Shown one piece after another: positions 1-8,438 of a stretch of DNA of 12,509 nt. The notes beneath the pieces were generated by a model. It ran no database searches. It was not told the DNA's origin and was given only the letters and a program-made list of their open reading frames with translations. The translations under genes were made by a program, and so were the position numbers. Source of the stretch: Arachnopeziza araneosa (lineage: Eukaryota; Ascomycota; Leotiomycetes; Helotiales; Arachnopezizaceae); the NCBI GenBank assembly GCA_003988855.1, contig QYAI01000277.1, forward strand, positions 1-12,509, read 5' to 3'. Position 1 is the stretch's first letter, and every line of letters starts with the position of its first letter.

Positions 1-400
1 TTAGTTACTCTTGCTTTATTTTATACTAATCTTTATGCTAACATTATTACTTTATGCAAGCTACTAACTACTTATAGTTACTACCGTAGTAAAGCGACCA
101 AAAGGCTATATTCTATAGGTGGCAAAAAAAAAGTAAACCATGGGTAAAACCATGGTTAGCGTGGTTTACCATGGAATATGGCGCTAACGTGGGTAGGTTT
201 GAGCAGCCTATCCGTTGGGGTTGACTGGTAGTGGCGCTCGCTATAGTCCATCCAGAATACACTGAAGCTTTATGGCGTTTTGCTGTCAAGCCCCTGGACA
301 GTGCTAGTGAATGGGGCATATTGGCAGTACCTTTGGCTGAGACCTTAGAGACAGTTTTCTTGGCTGCGTCTCTCCGCTCTGGACTACCAAATACTTGTCA
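1..400. other. TA-rich non-genic DNA with an inverted-repeat nest
   Basis: No convincing gene is visible. The first ~110 bases are strikingly rich in TA steps and poor in G, as expected of decayed or RIP-mutated fungal repeat DNA; that origin is an inference. Bases 133-174 contain three CCATGG hexamers (138-143, 150-155, 169-174), and GTAAACCA (133-140) is the exact reverse complement of TGGTTTAC (162-169), so a cruciform or hairpin is possible. On the minus strand the frame of the neighbouring gene relic stays open from 397 down to 113, which could be its decayed C-terminal tail or chance. I see no tRNA and no transposase motif. Confidence 0.45.
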
Positions 401-406
401 TCCTGC

Positions 407-1239
407 TTAACCCCAAAACTCATCCGAAAACCACTCTGGGCTTTGATTCAGCTCATTCTCGTCAAGCCCCTGTTTAACAAAGCCAAATTCTCTACCGTCA
501 GGCAAATCAATAGCTGATATTTCACCGCTTGGTTGGACACTCAATATCAGAACGAAATTAAAGCTCCGCAGTCATAAAAACTTCAATATCCTAGAGCTCC
601 GGTAACAGCTACTCCCTCTGAGTTTCTCATCATGGTTGTTTGCTCTGCAAATAGACGCCGTGATGGAGTCAACTACGTCAGGATTAAGCACTGTCTTGAG
701 TTGCGACGAGATTATTCACTAGAAGAACTTGACGTCCTATCTTTTTCTCCGTAGTGGGAAATCAAATTAGTAAAGACTTCTGCCATCCTCTTCTGGTGAA
801 CGGTCTCCTAGTTCTTCATGTGGGACTTCTGTTAAGTCAAGCTGGATTTCTTTAGTACTGTTAATCTGGATAGGTCTTTCAGTCTCGTTCGTTTCACGTC
901 ACGAGCGCGGCTGGCCAAGTCACCGTCAATTCTTTTTCCGGCGGTCATGGCTACGAGCCAGCGATATAGATCGAACATCTTATTGTATAGGTTTAAAACA
1001 TCGGTTGACTCTCTTGCAGATGATATCCGAGAAAATGTGAGGCTGGCGGGGCGCTGGTAGGGACTTTTGAGGATGCTGAATTAGGGACTGGGAGAGGGCT
1101 TTGGGCAACAAGATGCGACGAGATTGGTGATTCCAAAAGCAAGGAGGAAGGAAGGGGAGGGTTTATTGTCCCACGAGACTGTATTTGCAGTCCTTGAAGT
1201 TCGCTCTTGGGCGTTATCAAATTCTAGACAAACATCAAA
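407..1239 (-). pseudogene. Broken protein-coding gene, family not recognised
   Basis: Minus-strand translation gives consecutive blocks of protein-like sequence that no single ORF contains. Block 1 (1239-1084, 52 codons) includes QERTSRTANTVSWDNKPSPS and ends in TAA (1083-1081). Block 2 (1080-835, 82 codons) has NLYNKMFDLYRWLVAMTAGK and a basic RARDVKRTRLKDLSRL stretch, ending in TAA (834-832). Around 900-785 the sensible reading moves one frame (EIQLDLTEVPHEELGDRSPE) and then returns to the block-2 frame (MAEVFTNLISHYGEKDRTSS, to ~714). Block 3 (715-575) has QLKTVLNPDVVDSITASICR and meets TGA (574-572), then reads on in frame (571-410) through VQPSGEISAIDLPDGREFGF and QSPEWFSDEFWG to TAA (409-407). 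Charged, varied composition with few stops suggests real ancestry. No start codon with a good context is evident, and I saw no splice sites that remove the breaks; no domain is recognised. It lies downstream of, and on the same strand as, the tyrosyl-tRNA synthetase gene. Confidence 0.6.
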
Positions 1240-1341
1240 TCATAGGAACAAACATAGATTTCACAAAACCAGGCCACTCGGTTGGTAATAGAAAGGCAGG
1301 GTTCACGCCAAATAAGTACATTACTCATCTATTTGTTGATG

Positions 1342-1401
1342 ATACAAAGTATTGTACAATCTAGCCCATTGACCAGTTGGTAAAATACAAGGTATTGTAC
1401 A
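1342..1401 (-). promoter_or_regulatory. Paired Puf4-like sites in the tyrosyl-tRNA synthetase 3' UTR
   Basis: Two 17-nt elements (1342-1358 and 1385-1401) differ at one base. On the transcribed minus strand each starts TGTACAATA (from 1358 and from 1401), which fits the Puf4-type consensus UGUA-N-A-N-UA. They lie about 160 and 200 nt downstream of the stop codon, where a 3' UTR is expected. Each element also has TACAA-N4-TTGTA dyad symmetry, so a DNA-level or hairpin role is an alternative. The transcript end is not known from sequence alone. Confidence 0.4.
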
Positions 1402-1559
1402 TATTATAGCGGAGATCTATCGACAAGATTCCAGGTCCTTCATCTTCGACACACAGCCCTATCTCACTGGGGGATAGAGTGGTTGACTCTATTTTAGCTC
1501 TTCTCGTTCAGAATAAGCAATCGACTTCGTTTCTTCTCCATGCTCCAGCCATTCTCAGT

Positions 1560-3492
1560 TTACTTGGAATTTCCAGATGATCGAGACATAGCTTGGTCCT
1601 CGGCAATCAGCCGATCGGCATTGTAAGCACCCTGATCTAACAACCCACCCTCAATCACTTTCTTCTCGTCATCTAGAAGTGACTTCCGTGCGTTCAAAGC
1701 GTTCAAAATTTCCGTCTTGAAGTTCTTTGGCATGCCTTGAAATTCATCATCAGATAACGCATACTCCACATCGCTCACGACCTGGACTATTTTCACGTGA
1801 GGCTTTCCTTTGCGCAACATGAGAAGATCGCCACCGATGAGAAATTGCCGAATGTCTCCAGGTTCCCAGCTGGATTCCACTCTCTTCCAAACAATTTCGT
1901 TTCGGCTCATAGGCCCCATGTTATCCTTCCCAGTTTCTCCGCCAATATAAGCTCCCCCGGCTTGCATGAGCCTCCTAACCATCTTTCTCGATGTGTCCAA
2001 TCCCGCGGCTACAAAGATCGAAACCATATCTTTTTGATATATGATACTGCGAGGAAGTCTAACATTAACATGTGGCCGGTTGTTGTACGTAACTTGTCCA
2101 GCTAGCTCGGCATTGTCGGATTTAGCGGTCAAAACCGCGCTGGGCCCATTCTGAAAAAGAAGTCGATGTTGCTCTTCAGCCTCTGTACTTTTGTGTTTAC
2201 CATGAACAAGCTCGACAAATTCGCTAGCTAGTTTGTGTTGAGCTTTACGAAGCGACGGGTTGACCATGTGCTCCTCAACCAGAGAATCGATCTCTTCCAA
2301 AGGTAAGAATGTGAACATGCGAAGGTATTTTCCTACATCTGCATCCGCGGTACGGAGGAAATGCGCATAAAGTTCGAAAGCGCTCGTTTTCTCATCATCC
2401 AACCATACGGCATTTCCCGCGCTTTTTCCAAATTTCTGTCCAGATGTTGTTGTTAAAAGCGGTACGGTAAAGCCCGTTGCGTCGGGGGCGCCCACGACGG
2501 CCTCTCGAACTGCAGGATCTGGATGATTTGTCTTTATATATTTGATGGCATCAAACCCGGCCGTGATATTCCCATACTGGTCAGAACCACCAATCTGCAT
2601 TGATATCCCTTTGGTACGGAGCATATGCCACCAGTCCCAAGCCTGCATAAGAGGGTATGTGAACTCCGCCCAGGACATACCGTCGCCTTTTTCCATCTTA
2701 TTTCTTACACTGCATCAATTAGTACACGTGACTGGATTATAGCTAATCAAACTCACGTATCTCGTGCTAACATGGCTCCCAATCTCATCCCAGGGCCAAG
2801 GATTTGAAGAACTTCGAGCATTGGCAATTGATTCCACCATGTATTGTTGTTTACCAACTCCCTATGAGTGGACCAGTCGAATTTGTGCCCATACTTCCTG
2901 CCATAGTCCTCAACATTCAGCCATATCCTTTTCATCTGTAGATGCATATTGGCCATGTTGGCCGTTTTTTCCGAAGAATGAGTCTTCTCTCTGGTGATTA
3001 ATCGATCCGTCGGGTCTCCCACTTTCGCTGTTGCGCCGCCGAGAAGGGTCACACAATGGTATCCATTCACATACATCCAGAATAACGACATAAGAGGTAG
3101 CATGTGTCCAACATGGAGAGAATGTGCTGTAGGATCGACTCCTACATAAGCGCCTAGTCGTCGAGAAGTCAAGGCATCGTCAAGGGCATCGCGCGTGCTA
3201 GTACCCGTCAGCAACTCAGCTGCAACATAGTGCAATGAAGAGTAGCTCACCCAACTATTTGATGTACTAAACCTCTCTCCTCCAGGATGGTAAGCATACT
3301 CTTCTGTTTCCCGGCTCGAATCCTGGAAGCTTTCTCTTGCCACGTCACTTCAGCATCTGCCATTTTGGCAAGATACTTCATCGATATCCATCGTTTGTTG
3401 GATCTGTTAAGGTTATTCGCTGTGCGAAATGCACATCTGGCGCATATGTAGGGATTCTTCGTGGTATTTCGAAGCAGTGTAGGAGACGCCAT
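1560..3492 (-). CDS. cyt-18: Mitochondrial tyrosyl-tRNA synthetase (CYT-18 type)
   Basis: Charges mitochondrial tRNA-Tyr with tyrosine in the matrix. Three exons: 3492-3251, 3197-2757 and 2709-1560, giving 1833 nt and 610 aa. Intron 1 (53 nt, 3250-3198) joins IVG to TRDALDDAL; intron 2 (47 nt, 2756-2710, CTAAT branch point) joins ARDT to VRNKMEKGDGMS. Residues 1-37 are basic and free of acidic residues, like a matrix-targeting peptide, followed by WISMKYLAKM. The class I motifs are HVGH (109-112) and KFGKS (320-324); QIGGSDQYGN is the tyrosine-site segment. A C-terminal S4-like RNA-binding domain begins near residue 443, with a charged tail to 610. The ATG has A at -3. Pezizomycotina homologues such as Neurospora CYT-18 also help splice group I introns; that activity here is inferred from family and length. 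The gene is divergent from the GH36 gene. Confidence 0.95.
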
Positions 3493-3931
3493 AGTGGAAA
3501 TGGATTGAGATTGTAATTACATGAGGTATTGAAACAATCAAGATCGAGATGGAGAAAGGACTGATTAAAAGAGGTCTCCGCGCATGCTTTCTGGAAAGAA
3601 TGGCGATCCGAAGGAGTACTTGATCGTCGCCCAGTTCTTCCCAAGGAATCAAAAATTTAGACGCGGAGACGCGCTCAACAGGGGTTGGTACCTTGACGCC
3701 ACAAGCCGCTCAGACTTCCACGTGATGATCTAATCCACCCCACAACATCCCTTGTGACGAATCTGAAGGGTCCAGCTCACCTCGCTGATGCAGTCACTGG
3801 TGTTTACTTGACCATCTGACATCTCCATTTTTCCCTCTGTCTCTCCCCCTTTCTCTCTTGTATGTTCCTCTTACTTCCGCTTTACTTAAAACCTGTTCGA
3901 TTGTTTTTGCCATTCCATCCCTGAGTTGACA
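3493..3931. promoter_or_regulatory. Divergent promoter region with CT-rich tract and ACGCG pair
   Basis: This 439-bp gap separates the start codons of the tyrosyl-tRNA synthetase (leftward) and the GH36 gene (rightward), so it must hold both promoters. A pyrimidine-rich run at about 3821-3859 lies ~70 nt before the GH36 ATG, a common feature just upstream of fungal transcription starts. Two ACGCG cores occur close together (3661-3665 and 3669-3673). No clear TATA box is seen. Small ORFs here on the minus strand look like chance. Confidence 0.55.
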
Positions 3932-6921
3932 ATGACTGAAGAGGTCGTTAGTCCAGCAGATGGGAACGTTGTCTTCCAGGCACAATATATTCCCAAACAA
4001 AAAGGCCCTCCGCCTTCGGATGACCCAAGCATGAAAGCATTTATCTCTACCTACCCTCCGCTGGGACAAGTAACTCAGATTGACAAGAGACAAACTGTGT
4101 TTACGGCTTTGATCGAAGTCGACAAGAGTCGAGCTTCGGATCGTTGGCAATTATCACTTTGGCACTCTGAGGGCCAAGAATGGAGAGAAGTGCCTTTGGA
4201 TCCAGTTCTAAACCAGCCAGCTGAGCCGACTACCCTTCAGGGAGCCAACGACTTATCTGGGTTGACTCGCCTCTATTTTACCACCCCTCTGGCAATCCAT
4301 CTTCCGACTACGTTTACCATCAAGTTTCGTAATGATCTAGATCAATCATGGAAGTGGGTCAGAGATCATCAAGGTGCAACGGATGGTATTGTGATGTTGA
4401 GCACAATCACAGCTCAGGAGCTCATCTCTATGGATTTGAGCAATTACATTGAAGGCCTCAATCCAATCCTTAAATCTAAAAATTATCGAACTCAGTGCCC
4501 AGGCACTACACTCTGGTCTGTTGAAGCTCCAATAGAGGCGGCCAAGGGAGAAAAATCCACCATCAAGGATATCCCGTTTGGCCTTCCATGGGGAACCGGA
4601 AAGTTTTCCAGGTAAGTTGATCGTTCTGAACAATCATAAATATTTTACAGCGACAACTTCGGTTTATTTCTCATTTTCCGTTCATTTTTGCTGATTTCTA
4701 AAGATGGATGGCATTAGTTCGAATTTGGTCACCATGGCTAGCTCCGAGGCAAGGGAAGACTCAGTTTGGGCTTGATAAAGAGGCGGTCATGTGTTCATTT
4801 CTCAGTTTACAAGGCAAGCATTTGGTATTACTAGCTATCAGTGGAGTTGAAAATGTGATGAGCTTATTTACAAGCGACAGTGAAGGGAATGTGGTTCTAA
4901 GAGTAATACCCCTCGTAAACTTGTTGTTTCTTCGTACTCATCAATCTAGGTTCGAAATGATAGTGCCAGCGATGGAGTTTCTAGAGTTTTGGTTGGTCTA
5001 GGTGATGATTTCGAAGCAGCAAATGCTGCGGTCATGTATCATGCCAGAGGTGTTGTTGCAACTGCAAAGACTTTGAGTGGTGAAGAAGAGAAAGAGCTCC
5101 AGGCTTTAAAAGAGGTCAATGAATCAACAAAACTCTGGGCTGAGAATTGGTATGATGGACTGACTTATTGTAAGTTTCAAACTTTGGTAGTCTTCAAACT
5201 TTGACGATGGAAGGTACTTGGAACGCACTAGGGCAACGACTTACAGAGGAGAGAATCCTTAATGCTGTCACGACACTTGCAGAGAACAAAATCAACATCA
5301 CAAACTTTATTATCGATGATAATTGGCAATCAATTGATTATCGAGGCCATGGTCAATTCCAACACGGTTGGAATGAGTTTGAAGCTGAGCCTAAAGCCTT
5401 TCCCAATGGCCTGAAGCACATGGTCAATCTCATTCGGGAAAAGCATCCTAGTATTCAGCATGTCGCTGTATGGCATGCGATCTTAGGTTACTGGGGTGGG
5501 CTTGCTCCGGATGGCAAGTTAGCAAAGACGTATAAGACAGTGGAGGTAGTTCGCGAAGATGCAAAACGCAGAAACCTACCGCTTGGAGGCAAAATGACTC
5601 TCGTCGCAAAAGAAGACGTTCCGAAATTCTATGACGATTTCTATCGATTCTTGTCATCTTGTGGTGTTGATGCGGTCAAGACTGAGTTGGTTTGCCTCTT
5701 CATTACGGAACGTGACTAATAATGACAGTGCTCAATTCATGCTCGACACTTTCGTTTCAGCAGAAGCTCGCCGAGATCTCATTCCAGCTTACCTTGATGC
5801 ATGGATGTTATCGACCCTCCGCCACTTCAGCGTCAAGGCTATCTCTTGCATGTCGCAAACACCTCAAATCCTCTTCCACTCTCAGATGCCACAAAATCGG
5901 CCCCCGATTCTTGTTCGCAACTCAGACGACTTCTTTCCTGAGATTCCCACTTCTCATCCATGGCATATATTTGCTAATGCACATAATGCTCTATTCACCC
6001 AGCATTTGAATGCCATTCCCGATTGGGATATGTTTCAAACTGTGCACGATTATTCAGGTTTACACGCCGCTGCTCGATGTGTTAGTGGTGGACCAATCTA
6101 TATCACTGATGTCCCTGGTCAGCATGACTTTGATCTCATCAATCAGATGACTGGTCCTACCCCACGTGGAAAGACTGTTGTCTTCAGACCCAGTGTTGTA
6201 GGGAAGAGTCTAGATCAATACAATGGATATGATGATGACAACCTCCTTCTCATCGGTACCTATCATGGACATGGATCAACAGGCACTGGAATAATAGGAT
6301 TCTTCAACGTCTCTCAAAGGCCTCTTAGCGAGTTGATTCCTCTCTCTAAATTTCCTGGTGTGATTGAAGCTCAATACTACATCGTACGAGCTCACTCATC
6401 AGGTTTGATCTCCAAACCCATGCAAATTGTCGACAAAAACTCCTTACTCTACGTCTCTCTCGGTGTCCGGGGCTACGATATTTTCTCCTCGTACCCGCTG
6501 CGTGGATTTGTAAACGACAAGAAGCCTACAGCGGAAACTACTTGGATTGCTAATCTAGGTTTACTGGGAAAGATGGCTGGTGCAGCAGCTGTAGTAGGTA
6601 CCGATATGACAAAGTCAGCAAGTGGAAGAGTTACAATTGACACGAATCTGAAGGCTTTGGGTGTACTGGGTATGAATCTCTGCAATTTGTTTGTCGAAAC
6701 TAATATTTATAGGTCTTTACATCTCCACACTACCCGAATTATCATTTACGGATGATATGATAATCACTATTCTTGGAAAGGTAATCCCACTTCATACAGT
6801 CAGTCTCAGCACAGTCGATAAGCACGTCTTGGAGATCGATGTTGAAACGGCTTGGAAGGAATTGGGACTCTCAAGTGGATGGAGCAATGAGGTAGAAGTC
6901 AAAATATATGTCAATACATGA
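3932..6921 (+). CDS. Raffinose synthase / alkaline alpha-galactosidase family protein (GH36, Sip1 type)
   Basis: Family members transfer or hydrolyse alpha-galactosyl groups of raffinose-family sugars or galactinol; no secretion signal is visible, so a cytosolic role is likely. Six exons: 3932-4611, 4704-4902, 4950-5169, 5214-5685, 5729-6669 and 6713-6921, giving 2721 nt and 906 aa. Introns are 92, 47, 44, 43 and 43 nt. The joins restore conserved stretches: FSR-WMALVRIW, LTY-C-TWNALGQ, AVKT-D-AQFMLDTF and GVLG-LYISTLPE. Family landmarks are IIDDNWQS (aspartates 401-402), VKTDAQ (D524, probable nucleophile), RNSDDFF (D590/D591, candidate acid/base region), PDWDMF and DVPGQHDF. The ATG at 3932 has ACA before it. 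In plants these enzymes make or degrade raffinose sugars; substrate and direction cannot be told here, and plain alpha-galactosidase activity is equally possible. Fungal members are commonly labelled Sip1. Confidence 0.92.
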
Positions 6922-7291
6922 TCTTGATGGAGCGAAGCGACGCTGCGATGATTTTAAGACTAGAGCTGAGATTAGAGAGGCTAGATTAAATGGTTCATCG
7001 CTAGATTTGAAAAGTGCTGCTTCTGCTGAACGCAAGGCTTTTCGTGATGGCTAGCAGTTCACCACGTGTCAAGCAACAAACCAAGCATTTAACATATTCA
7101 CACCGCTCTCTACCTCTGTATATCTTAAGTCTCACTGATCATCTGATGCTTTCTACCTCTTCCTCCACTTAAAATTTACTAACGTACGCCGATCTCGGCA
7201 TTCCCAACCTCACTCAGCCGTCATCTAGATCTCCACATACAATTTTGAAAACTCACAATCCTGACACTTGCTCTAGGGCTCCGGTATTCTT
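6922..7291 (+). promoter_or_regulatory. Intergenic region: 3' end of GH36 gene and esterase promoter
   Basis: This 370-bp gap should hold the 3' UTR of the GH36 gene and the promoter and 5' leader of the esterase gene. A TATATC run near 7119-7124 lies ~170 nt before the esterase ATG and is a weak TATA candidate. A TAG at 7274-7276 is in frame with the esterase start, so the coding region does not extend upstream without splicing. I see no RNA gene and no strong terminator-like structure. Confidence 0.4.
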
Positions 7292-8197
7292 ATGATGACT
7301 GCACCCACAGAGGAAAACCCAGCACCCCTCATCATCCACCCCAGCGCTCCCCACGCGCACAAAACAACACTCGTCCTCCTGCACGGCACCAGCACATCGG
7401 GGCCCATCTTCGCAGCCGAGATACTCAACTACGCGATCCCCCTACCGCTCCGGCGCTCCTCCAGTGCTCCCACACTTCCACCAAGCACAAGCACAAGCAC
7501 AAGCACAAGCACTTCCACCTCCACGCTCCCCGCCCTCCTCCCCACCACACGTATCGTCTTCCCGTCTGGCGCCCCAAAACCGCTCACCGTGCTCGGCCTA
7601 CCTACAAGCAACAGCTGGTTCGACATCCACTCCTTCACGGACCGCACACTGCACGCCGAGCGCAGCATCCCAGGACTCGCGCAGTCGGTCGTCTACCTGC
7701 GCGGCATGCTCGAGCGGGAGATCGCGCTGTTGGGCGGAGACGCCGGGAGTGTCGTGCTGGGCGGTTTCAGTTCGGGGTGTGCGGTGGGAGCGTGCGTGGT
7801 GCTGAGTCTGCTGGGGGATGGGATGGGACTGGGCGGTTTTGTGGGCATGAGTGGATATCTGCCTTTCCGCAAGGAGATCGAGGCCGAGATCCAGTCTGCT
7901 TCGTCCGAGGGAGAGAGATGGGCGCGCGTGCGTGATTATCTCTCGGATCTGCTGTCTCTCCCTCCGGCTTCTTCTTCTTCTTCAAACTCGAATGCTACAC
8001 CACTCTTCTTCACTCATGGCAGGGCAGATACGAAAGTACGGCCTGAGTGGGGTGGTCAGATGGTTGATGTGTTTGAGAAGCAATTGGGATTAGATGTCAG
8101 GGTGAAGGAATATGAGGGGCTGGGACATCAGTTTTGCCCCGAGGAGATGGCGGATTTAGTGGCCTTCTTGAGAGGGGTTTGGGGTGATGAGATTTGA
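7292..8197 (+). CDS. Phospholipase/carboxylesterase-family alpha/beta-hydrolase
   Basis: An intronless gene for a 301-aa probable serine esterase or thioesterase of the acyl-protein-thioesterase / carboxylesterase superfamily. The strand-loop LVLLHGTSTSG (~27-37) forms the oxyanion region; the nucleophile elbow GFSSG places the catalytic serine at 160; D246 in HGRADTKVRPEW and H279 in GLGHQF complete the triad in the usual order and spacing. No signal peptide or membrane segment is visible, so a cytosolic enzyme is likely; the substrate is unknown. Two low-complexity inserts interrupt the fold: Ser-Thr repeats (~64-77) and a serine run (~229-234). The start has a second ATG directly after it (7295) and an in-frame stop upstream (7274), so either methionine may be used. 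The first two thirds are visibly more GC-rich than the neighbouring genes. It converges on MSH6. Confidence 0.85.
   Translation: MMTAPTEENPAPLIIHPSAPHAHKTTLVLLHGTSTSGPIFAAEILNYAIPLPLRRSSSAPTLPPSTSTSTSTSTSTSTLPALLPTTRIVFPSGAPKPLTVLGLPTSNSWFDIHSFTDRTLHAERSIPGLAQSVVYLRGMLEREIALLGGDAGSVVLGGFSSGCAVGACVVLSLLGDGMGLGGFVGMSGYLPFRKEIEAEIQSASSEGERWARVRDYLSDLLSLPPASSSSSNSNATPLFFTHGRADTKVRPEWGGQMVDVFEKQLGLDVRVKEYEGLGHQFCPEEMADLVAFLRGVWGDEI
7483..7512 (+). repeat. Hexanucleotide microsatellite (AAGCAC)x5 inside the esterase gene
   Basis: Five perfect tandem AAGCAC units, read in frame as alternating serine and threonine. The next bases (TTCCACCTCCAC) continue the Ser-Thr pattern imperfectly. Units are six bases, so gain or loss keeps the frame. 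It lies in a surface-type linker before the strand TRIVFPSG. Confidence 0.9.
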
Positions 8198-8438
8198 GTT
8201 GGTGGTCGGCAAAGGAGCAGGAATAACGTGATAATTGATTCAATTTAATATGAAGGATTTCTTGTATACAGCCCAGCTATTACCTTAGACAAAAGTCTGC
8301 TACATGATGTGTACAGATACCATACCTAACACCACTATCATCTCAACACCATGCTCCTAAAATCAGCTCTTATAAGCGAAACGCCGCCAGCCAGCCGGTG
8401 AGCTTGAATAAAACCCCACTCATAATGACTCCATCAAT
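8198..8438. other. Convergent 3' intergenic region
   Basis: A 241-bp AT-leaning spacer between the stop codons of the esterase (plus) and MSH6 (minus). It should contain both 3' UTRs and poly(A) sites, possibly overlapping. No gene, repeat or clear canonical AATAAA signal stands out. Confidence 0.5.

Noticed and set aside
285..472. 12-bp direct repeat GTCAAGCCCCTG (285-296 and 461-472) as target-site duplication
   Set aside because: The sequence between the copies shows no element ends or internal transposon features, so it may be chance.
563..611. Intron that would remove the TGA at 572-574 of the gene relic
   Set aside because: A GT..AG pair exists, but removing it shifts the frame away from the well-preserved downstream block.
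628..753. Plus-strand 40-codon ORF (ATG in 631-640 to TAG near 752)
   Set aside because: Antisense to the best-preserved part of the minus-strand relic and stops accumulate right after it.
993..1220. 75-codon ATG-initiated minus-strand ORF
   Set aside because: It is proline/serine-rich low-complexity sequence in a frame different from the richer peptide blocks of the gene relic; I take it as a shadow.
1397..1404. Puf3-like TGTACATA on the plus strand
   Set aside because: It is on the strand not transcribed by the synthetase gene, and no plus-strand gene is seen there.
1797..2105. 102-codon plus-strand ORF within the synthetase exon
   Set aside because: Fully antisense to conserved coding sequence of the tyrosyl-tRNA synthetase.
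3378..3652. Two overlapping minus-strand ORFs of 79-88 codons before the synthetase start
   Set aside because: They overlap the true first exon in other frames and the promoter and have no recognisable features.
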